From: Geobacter sp. | GTDB taxonomy: Bacteria > Desulfobacterota > Desulfuromonadia > Geobacterales > Geobacteraceae | Assembly: GCA_003314535.1 (NCBI GenBank) | Contig: POSG01000001.1 | Coordinates: 1 to 64,000 of the forward strand | Length of the DNA stretch: 64,000 nucleotides | Direction of reading: 5' to 3' | Part shown: piece after piece, positions 46,506-54,290 of the stretch | How the letters are laid out: each line of letters starts with the position of its first letter | Numbering within the stretch: the first letter of the stretch is position 1 | Program-made: the position numbers and the translations under genes | Notes under the pieces: model-generated | The model's database searches: none | Told to the model about the DNA's origin: nothing | Seen by the model: only the letters and a program-made list of their open reading frames with translations

Positions 46506-48248
46506 TTAATTGCAAGATCGATAATCACCCTCCGGTTCGTCCTGCCAGGCGGAAAGAAATGTTGGCAAGCCCTGATAAACCACATCATCTATATAGCGGA
46601 ATTCACGGGCGCGGCGTTGCACAAGAATGGGATCGGTAACAGAAAGTGGCGCTAGACTCTGATTGACTATCCAACCACTGGGTTGGATGCCGGCACGCTT
46701 CAGATCGCTCTGGAGCGATTGAGCCTCGTGGACCGGTGTGGCCTCCGGCAGGGTCACAAGAAAAACTTTGGTGAACGCAGGATCCCGCAAACGCGGCAGG
46801 AGATTGCGCACAGCTTCCGGCACATCACTTAATGATCGCGATACCTCGCGATGATAGGATTCGGATGCATCCAGAAGAAGGAGCGTATGGCCGGTGGGAG
46901 CAGTGTCAATTACTACAAAGCGGTCGGTTCCCTGATCGATTATTTTGGCAAATGCCCTGAAAACGGCAATTTCTTCAGTACAGGGAGAGCGCAGATCCTC
47001 CTCCAGAAGCGCCTTCGCATCCGGGTCGAAGCCTGCACCAACGGTCGCAAGCACTTCTTTGCGATATGCCGTGGTTTCATGTAGAGGATCAATTCTGCTT
47101 ACCTGAAGCCCCTCGGTGACGTGCACCAAGGTCTGGGCGATATGCGCGGCAGGGTCGGTTGTCGTCAAATGAACCTTATTACCGCGCTCTGCCAAAGCGG
47201 TTGCAATGCGCACCGCAAGCTTAGTTTTGCCGACACCACCTTTACCCATTGTCATTATGACTCCGCCACTCTGGAGTGCCAGCATATCAATTAGATTGTT
47301 CAACGGCGCCGGAAGTTGGGCGCTTTGAACCGGAGCATTTCCAGAGGGTGGAATGCTGCTTTCCGGCGCAAAGAAATCTCGCAGTGCTGGAATGCCAACT
47401 AGTTCTCTGCCCCGCAACGGCAACTCGGTGCGTGGGAGCAGTTTAAGGGACTGTGGCATTTCTGCGAGGGACTTTCTTTCCCTCGCACTCAGTGCAACCG
47501 CGATCTTATCTTCCGGATCAACCAGCTGAAAAACCCCATTGATGACCAGATGCTGGTTGGCCACACCAAGATCCCACAATTCTGCTGAAGCGCGGGCCGC
47601 TTCGGCCAAGGGAGATCTATCTGGACGGGACACTACAAAAACCAGTGTCTCATCGGCATTCCCCAACGAGCGGCGAGTATTTTCATAGAGTAGGTGCTGA
47701 GCCTTCAAACCTGCCAACGGGCCAAGACATGAAGTACCACCAACGTTGGTGTCAATGAAGTCGCTCCAGGCGGCAGGAAGGGAAAGCAATCTCAAGGTAT
47801 GCCCTGTGGGTGCCGTGTCGAAGATGACATGGTCAAAAGCCGCGACTGATGAGGGGTTGCCGATAAGTGTCGCAAACTCGTTGAAGGCTGCTATCTCGAC
47901 AGTGCAGGCGCCGGAAAGCTGCTCCTCCATGCTGCGCAACGCAGCATCCGGCAGGATCCCTCTATAGGGACCTACCAGCTTTTCCCGGTAGGCTGCAGCA
48001 GCTTCGACGGGGTTGACATTGAAAGCTGATAGTCCCGGCACCTGAGGCACGTGCTGGGGAGAGGCACATAAAGAAATGCCCAAAACCTCGTCGAGATTTG
48101 AAGCCGGATCGGTGCTTACCAAAAGCACTTGCTTGCCACAGTCGGCTAGAGCAATTGCGGTCGCCGCAGAAGTAGTCGTTTTCCCAACGCCTCCCTTGCC
48201 GGTAAAGAAAAGGTTCTTGGGGAGTTTGCGCTGTAAATCCTGAAACAT
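46506..48248 (-). CDS. arsA: Arsenical pump-driving ATPase ArsA
   Basis: A 580-residue two-domain ATPase; each half has a P-loop (FFTGKGGVGKTT at residues 15-25 and MTMGKGGVGKTK near 330) and the switch region VIFDTAPTGHTLRLL / VVIDTAPTGHTLLLL. It energises arsenite export through a membrane partner. No arsB lies next to it; acr3 at 33687 or the permease at 44503 may serve. ATG 48248, four bases after the DUF2703 frame ends, is preferred to the ATG at 48269. Confidence 0.93.
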   Translation of the reverse strand: MFQDLQRKLPKNLFFTGKGGVGKTTTSAATAIALADCGKQVLLVSTDPASNLDEVLGISLCASPQHVPQVPGLSAFNVNPVEAAAAYREKLVGPYRGILPDAALRSMEEQLSGACTVEIAAFNEFATLIGNPSSVAAFDHVIFDTAPTGHTLRLLSLPAAWSDFIDTNVGGTSCLGPLAGLKAQHLLYENTRRSLGNADETLVFVVSRPDRSPLAEAARASAELWDLGVANQHLVINGVFQLVDPEDKIAVALSARERKSLAEMPQSLKLLPRTELPLRGRELVGIPALRDFFAPESSIPPSGNAPVQSAQLPAPLNNLIDMLALQSGGVIMTMGKGGVGKTKLAVRIATALAERGNKVHLTTTDPAAHIAQTLVHVTEGLQVSRIDPLHETTAYRKEVLATVGAGFDPDAKALLEEDLRSPCTEEIAVFRAFAKIIDQGTDRFVVIDTAPTGHTLLLLDASESYHREVSRSLSDVPEAVRNLLPRLRDPAFTKVFLVTLPEATPVHEAQSLQSDLKRAGIQPSGWIVNQSLAPLSVTDPILVQRRAREFRYIDDVVYQGLPTFLSAWQDEPEGDYRSCN

Positions 48249-48252
48249 TTTC

Positions 48253-48570
48253 TCAATCCTCTTTCGCATCAGAATCTGTAGGGGATTTGCAAAGGAAAGT
48301 GCTCGAATTGCTCTGGACTCGATGAAGCAGGAAATGCGATTGAAACAGATAAAGGGTTTTGATGCCGATCCCTACAGGATTAGACTCAAGAAGAGCTTGC
48401 ATAAACTCCATCATGCATAATCCCATTCTTTCTGTTACTACTGAAATCCCTAGTGGAGCAAGTGCCTCACGCAGCATCACAGCGGCTGCTTGGATCTCAT
48501 CCCACGTGCCGGAACAACGATCGCACGTTTGGCCAAGATCAGCTACAAGCCGCTGCCATTTTGTTTCCAG
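48253..48570 (-). pseudogene. DUF2703-like gene without a normal start (likely broken)
   Basis: On the reverse strand a frame runs from a TAA near 48622 to a stop at 48253 and reads ETKWQRLVADLGQTCDRCSG, then TWDEIQAAA and EALAPLGISVVTERM, a good match to the opening of DUF2703 proteins, which occur in arsenic clusters. No ATG, GTG or TTG stands ahead of the domain; the first is a GTG at 48480, after the C-x2-C pair. A nearby ATG (48575) is one base out of frame, suggesting a frameshift. The C-terminal part also departs from the family. It lies between radical SAM copy 2 and arsA. Confidence 0.55.
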
Positions 48571-48716
48571 TTCCGCATTTATTTGAAACCCCGCCGGGAA
48601 ATTGACTCCAAACGTCTCTCTTTATTCCGGAAAACTCTGCAAATGTGCACTAGAACCATCCCGGAATTGACAGGCCGAAACTCCAGCGCTTTCCATTTCA
48701 GTTGCTATTGCATGTT

Positions 48717-50063
48717 TCACGAAAGACACTGGAAAAGCCCCATGCACCAGAAGCAGTCGCCGCACGGTACGGTGTTGGTATAGCAATCCTGCTCGAATTC
48801 CTCGCAATAGATGTATTCACAGGGGAGCAGGTTGCAGTTTGAGCAGAATGGATACTCGTGCTTGAGCACCTCTTCCCTGAACGAGCGGTACTTCGGATCG
48901 TTCCAGATCTCCAGGATACCCTTTTCCTTCAGGTTGCCGAAGACATTCCTGTTCACGTACTTCTTTCGCCCGGCAAAGTGGCACTGGAATGTGTGCCAGA
49001 GAAAATAGCAGGGGTGGATTTCCCCGTCCCAGGAGACGAATATGCCGCCGTTATCGATAAAGTCGCATTTCCTTTCGTTTTTTGGCGAAGTGCCCGGCAA
49101 CCGCAAATCGAGCCCCGTCTCTTCGGCAACGGCCATGGCCTTGTCAAATGTTTCGGCAAGGTCTTCCGCCATGGCCACATCACGCTTGGTCAGGTTCTCC
49201 CAATGCAGGAAAATATCGCGCTCCCTGGCCTCGGCGATCATTTCCAGGACGAAATCCACCATTCGCTGCTCTTCATCGGTCCGGATGAATTTGCAGTGAT
49301 AGACATGGAAGAAATTGGTGATGTCTATCCCCTGCTCTTTTCCCTTTTTCTTCCATGAAAGATAAAGTTCCACCGCCTCCTGCGTATTGTAATCATAGGC
49401 AATCTGGGAAACGTGCTCTTTGTCGTAGGGTAGAAGATGCGAGACTATGGCAAAAGAAACCCCCAACCTCGACACCCAGCGCAGCACGTCGGGAAGTTGG
49501 TGGATGTTCTCGCGCATGACGACGAATTCAACCCCGATCTGGAGCTTGCTTTCAGGATGACGGTCCCGGGCCTTGTTCAATGCGGTAAAAGCGAACTCGA
49601 GATCCTCGACCTCCCCTCCTTCCCGTATTTTGCGGAAGGTGTCGGGGCAGATGGCGTCCAGGGAAAGGCAGATCCGGTCGAGACCCGCCTGAACCAGCGA
49701 GGACGCCCGGGATTCATTGAGCAGGAGGCCGTTGGACTGGAAACCTACCCAGCTTCCCGCCGGCATCGACTCCTTGCCTATGCGGATGAACGCTTCGAGG
49801 TCAGGATGGAGGAGCGGCTCGCCGATGCCATTGAGGACCAGAGCCTCCGCCCGGGCAAGAGCCGGAACGATGGCCTCGAATGTTTCACGGGAGATATCCC
49901 CCTCCTTCAGCCCGTTTCCCATGCTCTGCTTGACGCACATATGGCATTTCATGTTGCAGCGCGTGGTGGTTTCCACGAACAGTCGGGATGGATAGCTCCG
50001 CAAAGCAGGCAGCAATTCCGTTTCAGTGTCGATCATTGTCTTATGTACGGCGGCGTCACTCAT
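48717..50063 (-). CDS. Radical SAM/SPASM protein (copy 2)
   Basis: A 448-residue radical SAM enzyme with C36-x3-C40-x2-C43 (RCNMKCHMC) and the same auxiliary cysteine pattern as copy 1: RKCDFIDNGG, EIHPCYFLWHTFQC, FCSNCNLLPCEY, FEQDCYTNTVPC and GDCFWCMGLFQC. Conserved blocks such as EPLLHPDLEAFIRIGKESMP and AGSWVGFQSNGLLLNESRAS are shared. GGAG lies about 12 bases before ATG 50063. It follows ArsR copy 2 by 207 bases and precedes the DUF2703 remnant, arsA and arsD. Substrate unknown; SPASM enzymes act on peptides or carry extra clusters. Confidence 0.85.
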   Translation of the reverse strand: MSDAAVHKTMIDTETELLPALRSYPSRLFVETTTRCNMKCHMCVKQSMGNGLKEGDISRETFEAIVPALARAEALVLNGIGEPLLHPDLEAFIRIGKESMPAGSWVGFQSNGLLLNESRASSLVQAGLDRICLSLDAICPDTFRKIREGGEVEDLEFAFTALNKARDRHPESKLQIGVEFVVMRENIHQLPDVLRWVSRLGVSFAIVSHLLPYDKEHVSQIAYDYNTQEAVELYLSWKKKGKEQGIDITNFFHVYHCKFIRTDEEQRMVDFVLEMIAEARERDIFLHWENLTKRDVAMAEDLAETFDKAMAVAEETGLDLRLPGTSPKNERKCDFIDNGGIFVSWDGEIHPCYFLWHTFQCHFAGRKKYVNRNVFGNLKEKGILEIWNDPKYRSFREEVLKHEYPFCSNCNLLPCEYIYCEEFEQDCYTNTVPCGDCFWCMGLFQCLS

Positions 50064-50270
50064 ATAAATATCGGCTCCTTATAAGCATTAATGCACCTCT
50101 TCAATGATTGAACGATCAAGAAAAGCAATGACGGCGCAATTGATTTCGTTCCGCATTTCTCTGAATTCGTGAAGCATTCCGTCTATCGCTCCGAGTGCAC
50201 AGAAAAGAACTATTTCTGTAATATGGTCAACCTCTGCTTGTCCGCATGCACGAATAACTTGAGAAAAATA

Positions 50271-50630
50271 TCATGCGCAGCCTTTGTACTGGCTGAATTC
50301 ACTTTTGTGTTGACTGAATTCGCTTAACCTTTCCCGGTCAGAAACTACCACTTCAAGATACGGCAGGTTCTCCCTTAGACATTCCAGCAGCCCCTCCTGA
50401 AGCACATTCCCATTGTGCAGCAGCGAATAATACATCCAGACCCCGCACCTGCGGTCCTCCACCCACCCCGTGTTCTTGAGATAGGAAAGATGCCTTGAGA
50501 CCGTTGACTGCGGCAATTGCAGCACCGCCATGAGGTCGCATACGCATAACTCTCCGTCGAGCAGAAGACAGAGTATCCTCACGCGGGTTTCGTCGGAAAG
50601 TGCCTTGAAAATCCGTGTTGTATTTTTCAT
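50271..50630 (-). CDS. arsR: ArsR-family metalloregulator (copy 2)
   Basis: A 119-residue repressor starting MKNTTRIFKALSDETRVRIL with the arsenite site ELCVCDL and QSTVSRHLSYLKNTGWVEDR. The C-terminus carries a short tandem duplication (SEFSQHK then SEFSQYK) before GCA; copies 1 and 3 end after one unit. It has no spaced ribosome binding site and the promoter -10 box ends 6 bases before the ATG, so the mRNA may be leaderless. Divergent from the FmdE-like gene; likely represses itself and the radical SAM-arsA-arsD unit. Confidence 0.9.
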   Translation of the reverse strand: MKNTTRIFKALSDETRVRILCLLLDGELCVCDLMAVLQLPQSTVSRHLSYLKNTGWVEDRRCGVWMYYSLLHNGNVLQEGLLECLRENLPYLEVVVSDRERLSEFSQHKSEFSQYKGCA

Positions 50631-50636
50631 TCACCT

Positions 50637-50665
50637 ATTATATCCGCATATCCGGCTATAATCAA
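50637..50665 (-). promoter_or_regulatory. Promoter of arsR copy 2
   Basis: Reverse strand: -35 TTGATT (50665-50660), 17-base spacer, -10 TATAAT (50642-50637), then AGGTGA and the ATG. The start of transcription would fall on or near the start codon. The spacer shares CCGG and GCG elements with the arsR copy 3 promoter. Confidence 0.7.
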
Positions 50666-50789
50666 GACGCAAAGTTTTGGAACGACAACTTTATTGGGTG
50701 TTATACCTTTTGAGAGGATCGCCTAAAAACCTCGCATCGGGTATGTCAAGCTTGATCTGCTATACTTTAAAAATACCCGCTCGCTCTTC

Positions 50790-50823
50790 CGCCAAGTTGG
50801 CGCCGCATCCGTAATACTATAAT
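50790..50823 (+). promoter_or_regulatory. Promoter with overlapping palindrome, FmdE-like gene
   Basis: A perfect palindrome CGCCAAGTTGGCG (50790-50802) contains the likely -35 box TTGGCG (50797-50802); 15 bases later is TATAAT (50818-50823), 21 bases before ATG 50845. A protein binding the palindrome would block RNA polymerase. Confidence 0.5.
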
Positions 50824-50844
50824 TCAATTAGAGAAAGGATGAAT

Positions 50845-51684
50845 ATGAACAATTCTGCCGGGGAAGCTACCTACCTACAGGGCGAAACCATTTTCATTGA
50901 GTCAGGTGTGGAAGCACCGGACCGCAATCCGACATGGTATGCATCAATGGTTGCCAAGCCTTTCGCACCGGTATTTGAGATGCTCGCAACACAGGGCGGG
51001 CCGGGCCGCTATTATCCTTACACCTATCCCGTGACTCTCAAAGACCTCGTGCGATTCCATGGCCATGATTGCGAAGGCATTACGACCGCGGCATGTTCGG
51101 CGTGGCTGGCTTTCAAGATACTCTTCCCTGACGGCATAATCGACCGTAGCGTGTTATGGGGAATAAGCGGAGAAGCTCCGTGCATGTCGGATGCCGTGGC
51201 TTTCCTGACCGGCGCGCGCCCGCAATACGGCAACCTTGGTTTCTTCAAGGACAAACGGTACAACCATGCCATCGTACTGTATCGGGCAGATACAAAGGTA
51301 GCAGTGTTGGCCACATGGAAAGAGGGAATCAACAATATTCCACGTGAGCCGGTCATGTTGCCAGGGAAGATTGCGTGGAAACCAAAGGTTTCAATGAAAG
51401 ACGTGATGGCACTCAAATCAGCTGTGAAGAAATCCGGGGGCAAACCGACCCCTTTCCAGGTCGATCTTATGCGCTATCAACAATGGTCACATGTCAACGA
51501 CATACTGGAGCGCCCCCTGGAAGAGAGTTACCAGGCAAAAGTAATTGAGGACTTCAAATGGGAAGATTGGATCGATCCTGACAAGACGATAGTCAAGACC
51601 CACGAACGTGCCGACACGCGTCTAAAGAACCATCCCTATCGAAGCAACCCGATCGTTCCGCCCACAGAACACGGTAAGCCTTAA
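50845..51684 (+). CDS. FmdE-domain protein
   Basis: A 279-residue protein of the FmdE family (named from a gene near molybdenum formylmethanofuran dehydrogenase). Signature segments are LVRFHGHDCEGITTAACSAW, GISGEAPCMSDAVAFLTGAR, QYGNLGFFKDKRYNHAIVLY and a Lys-rich C-terminal extension. The His-x-His-x-Cys and Cys-x-x-x-Ala positions suggest metal binding. AAAGGA with correct spacing supports ATG 50845 over the ATG six bases earlier. It is divergent from arsR copy 2. Function unknown; FmdE relatives are linked to Mo/W enzymes and corrinoid or metal handling. Confidence 0.78.
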   Translation: MNNSAGEATYLQGETIFIESGVEAPDRNPTWYASMVAKPFAPVFEMLATQGGPGRYYPYTYPVTLKDLVRFHGHDCEGITTAACSAWLAFKILFPDGIIDRSVLWGISGEAPCMSDAVAFLTGARPQYGNLGFFKDKRYNHAIVLYRADTKVAVLATWKEGINNIPREPVMLPGKIAWKPKVSMKDVMALKSAVKKSGGKPTPFQVDLMRYQQWSHVNDILERPLEESYQAKVIEDFKWEDWIDPDKTIVKTHERADTRLKNHPYRSNPIVPPTEHGKP

Positions 51685-51831
51685 TGCCTGGTCATTTTCT
51701 CTTGAGTGTGGAAGACGATTCAGAAATGGCATACACCAGGCATACCGTAAGTTGCTCTTGTTCTCTCTCTTCAAACCACGGGCAAAGCCGCTCCAAGAAA
51801 AAGCCGGTCAAAATAAAACTGTTGCGGTGGT

Positions 51832-52146
51832 TCAACTGCCGGTCATTTTATATGTACGAAATACATCCTGCACTCTTGTCTCCAACTCCTCCAGCTTTGG
51901 CACCACGCGCGAACTGAAAAACATGCCGTTCACAGCGCACGCCGGCACGGAAGTGTTTTTTTGCATCATGCACTTCATCCCTTCGGTGGCTTCATCGGGG
52001 AAGAGGTCTATTCCGCGCCTGAACACCAGCAACTGCAATTCGTCGGGATGACGGCGGACGAGCTCTTCCAGAACCCCTATCATCTCCTGGCACTTGCTCG
52101 TGGGAGGAGAGGCGACCAGTGCTTCCACTTTGAAAATTTTGCTCAT
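51832..52146 (-). CDS. Thioredoxin-like protein
   Basis: A 104-residue thioredoxin-fold protein: MSKIFKVEALVASPPTSKCQ places a single Cys where thioredoxins have C-x2-C, and SVPACAVNGMFFSSRVVP supplies the cis-proline region with another Cys. Its first codon overlaps the lipoate ligase stop by four bases, so it is coupled to that gene. It could serve as a thiol partner for the lipoyl carrier. The forward frame overlapping its 3' end is not a gene. Confidence 0.72.
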   Translation of the reverse strand: MSKIFKVEALVASPPTSKCQEMIGVLEELVRRHPDELQLLVFRRGIDLFPDEATEGMKCMMQKNTSVPACAVNGMFFSSRVVPKLEELETRVQDVFRTYKMTGS

Positions 52147-53204
52147 GTTCGGTTCTCCTTGGGTGTTAACGAAGATCTGGCGGAAACTTGCCGGGCGAGC
52201 TTCGCCAGCAGCCGTAACAGGGCTTCCTGGATTCCGGCGGCAAGTGAGGCGGCCCGCACTGCAGCCTGCGCCTCCCCCAGGGAACAGCCGGTCAGGGAAT
52301 GCTCCAGGTCTTCCAGCCCACGCCGCTCGCTGAGCAACAGATCGCCACTCACCCGCGCCTTTCGTATCGTCTTGCCCTCAATGTCGGCGGACAGGGAGAT
52401 AACGCCCTCCTCCATTCGCTCGGCAACTGTGATTTGATATTCCTGCCGGGAACCAAGGTTCCACTCGTCGGTGCTGTACTTGACAGCCAGCAGTTCCGCA
52501 GCAAGAGCCTGCTCTTCGGGCGACAGGTCGCCCGGGATCAGCCTGCCCCCGAGCACATCGGCAGCATGGCCGGCAAAGCGGCCCATGACCTCACGCGTTT
52601 CCAGCTCGCGCCCCACCTCGCGCGACAGAGAAGTCACCCGTTCCTGGATCGAGCGGGCCGTTTTGCCGGCGAACTTGAGTGCCGGAGGCGTCAGCGCGTG
52701 CTCCATTGCTTGCAAGTCGATGTTGACCAGGAAAGTACCGCTCTGGACAAACGCATCGTACCAGGCAAGCTGGGCCGATCCATAAATCTTGCGCTCGCCG
52801 ACCAGGACATCGTTCCTGCCCTGAAAACGGGCAACAACTCCATAGTCAGCGCAGGTATGTATGGCCGGAGTAGCGAACACGCGGTAGAGCTCCTCTTCGC
52901 TCTGGGGGAACAGATCCCGTCGGAAAAAAGCCGAGAAGCAGAAACTGCCCATTTCATGGTAGACCGCCCCACCGCCGTTCGCCCGGCGCACTATCTGGAT
53001 GCCGTGGGCCCGGCAGTAGGCAACATCCACTTCAGACCAGGTGTTCTGGAAGGCGCCCACGAACACGGCAGGGTAGACCTGCCGCATCCGCAGTGTCGGC
53101 GGCGAGTGCCCCTCGTCCACCAGGCGTGCGAGAGCTTCTTCCACGGCAAAGTGATGCTGAGCCTCGTGAATTCCGTCCTGTAACAAGCGCCATTCAACCG
53201 ACAT
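52143..53204 (-). CDS. Lipoate-protein ligase A family protein
   Basis: A 353-residue ligase that activates lipoate with ATP and attaches it to a lipoyl domain. The catalytic part has RRANGGGAVYHEMGSFCFS (about residues 73-91) and LVGERKIYGSAQ with the active lysine; the C-terminal accessory domain follows (AVKYSTDEWNLGS to SGDLLLSERRGLEDLEHSL). ATG 53204 overlaps the DUF5714 stop. It is the probable partner of the orphan lipoyl carrier at 41896, the only lipoyl domain in the window. Confidence 0.85.
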   Translation of the reverse strand: MSVEWRLLQDGIHEAQHHFAVEEALARLVDEGHSPPTLRMRQVYPAVFVGAFQNTWSEVDVAYCRAHGIQIVRRANGGGAVYHEMGSFCFSAFFRRDLFPQSEEELYRVFATPAIHTCADYGVVARFQGRNDVLVGERKIYGSAQLAWYDAFVQSGTFLVNIDLQAMEHALTPPALKFAGKTARSIQERVTSLSREVGRELETREVMGRFAGHAADVLGGRLIPGDLSPEEQALAAELLAVKYSTDEWNLGSRQEYQITVAERMEEGVISLSADIEGKTIRKARVSGDLLLSERRGLEDLEHSLTGCSLGEAQAAVRAASLAAGIQEALLRLLAKLARQVSARSSLTPKENRT

Positions 53205-53874
53205 AATACCTGCACCGTTCCTTCTTGCATTCTTCATTGCGCGCTGCGAAATCACAGCATGGTTCGAAACGAAGATCGAGATTCAACTCGCGCTTCAAAA
53301 AGATGGATGCCGTCTCCAGCGCCAGGTAGACGCTCTGCTTGCAGCAGCGCGGGCCGCCTGCCCGGGCGATGGCCAGGAGCGCTTCTGCGGAGGCTTGCAA
53401 GGCTAGTGATCGTTCCCGATCCTTCTTGTAAGTAGCCCCCGTAAGAATCGACACCAGGGCGCCAACGCAGATGGCAGCGCCGCATTCACCGCGCATTCCG
53501 CATGCACCCAGGGGGATGCCCTGGCTGCGCTCGATGATCGTGGCCAGCTGTCCAGGCTTCAGCGGGCGGAGCCCCTTGTTTCGCAGGGCAGCCAGCACCG
53601 CCGGGGTGACCAGTATGTGGTGCTGCGGGCTGTGCATGGCGGACATGGGGTGCCTCATGATCAGGTTCACAATCGCTGCCGGGTCGGTCGCGCGTGATCC
53701 CTCGCACACCCGCTCCACCACCTCCGGCCAGTCGGCCAACTGGCACTCTTCACAGATATGGTGCCCCGCAGCGCACCGGTACTGCGCCGGGGTTTCATGG
53801 CCGCAGAAGGTACACACGGCCACCGTATCCACCTTCTCCAGTTCTCTGCCGCACAAGGAACACGGATAGGACAT
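53194..53874 (-). CDS. DUF5714 Cys-rich protein
   Basis: A 226-residue protein. The N-terminal zinc-ribbon part has SYPCSLCGREL, VCTFCGHE and RCAAGHHICEEC; the C-terminal part has GACGMRGECGAAICVGALVS, GPRCCKQSVY and ending FEPCCDFAARNEECKKERCR. The many paired cysteines suggest a metal or iron-sulfur site. GGGAGCGAAGGAGC precedes ATG 53874; the frame opens far upstream without support. It heads a three-gene operon with the lipoate ligase and thioredoxin-like gene. Confidence 0.78.
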   Translation of the reverse strand: MSYPCSLCGRELEKVDTVAVCTFCGHETPAQYRCAAGHHICEECQLADWPEVVERVCEGSRATDPAAIVNLIMRHPMSAMHSPQHHILVTPAVLAALRNKGLRPLKPGQLATIIERSQGIPLGACGMRGECGAAICVGALVSILTGATYKKDRERSLALQASAEALLAIARAGGPRCCKQSVYLALETASIFLKRELNLDLRFEPCCDFAARNEECKKERCRYYVG

Positions 53875-54290
53875 GCTCCTTCGCTCCCTTCCAGATAAAG
53901 TCACCAATCCAGGATCATTATACCAATTTTTTGAGTTGTTACTTATTCCGCTCTGCTGTCCGATATTTTGATCAATAAAAAAAGGCTGAGATCCGCTGAT
54001 ATGTTGAGTTTGCCAAAACAGCAAAAAACATAAGGGAATCAGAGACATGACCCATTGTAAAACAGTTCTGAATCAAAGCTGTTGATTTTTTCACGAGTTT
54101 TTTGATTGAAGATTCAGACATAAAATGATTATTTATCACCGAACCATGCTGCGTTTTCTGATGCTGGAAGGCAACCGCACCGCAATGCTCATGTTAGGCC
54201 TGATCGGCTAAAATGAAACAATAGTGGTAGCAACAAAAGACTCCGGCATTTGATGTATCAAATGAACAAACAAGCGGGAGAAAACCAACA
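53875..54290. other. Gap of 416 bases between DUF5714 and xdhC copy 2
   Basis: A/T-rich divergent intergenic region, presumably with promoters both ways. No gene is supported. A 28-codon forward frame at 54127-54213 lacks a ribosome binding site. The clearest element is the palindrome at 54247-54264. Confidence 0.5.
54247..54264 (+). promoter_or_regulatory. Palindrome upstream of xdhC copy 2
   Basis: CATTTGAT and ATCAAATG form a perfect 8-base inverted repeat with a 2-base centre, ending 26 bases before the xdhC start. A candidate operator in the mRNA leader or promoter; the regulator is unknown. Confidence 0.45.

Noticed and set aside
51684-51917. Forward frame overlapping the end of the FmdE-like gene
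   Set aside because: It overlaps the thioredoxin-like gene on the other strand and is rich in Ser/Arg without any domain.
52299-53183. Forward 294-codon open frame opposite the lipoate ligase
   Set aside because: Antisense to a gene with clear LplA motifs and no independent support.
54127-54213. Possible 28-residue small protein
   Set aside because: No ribosome binding site and no conserved feature visible; chance frame cannot be excluded.
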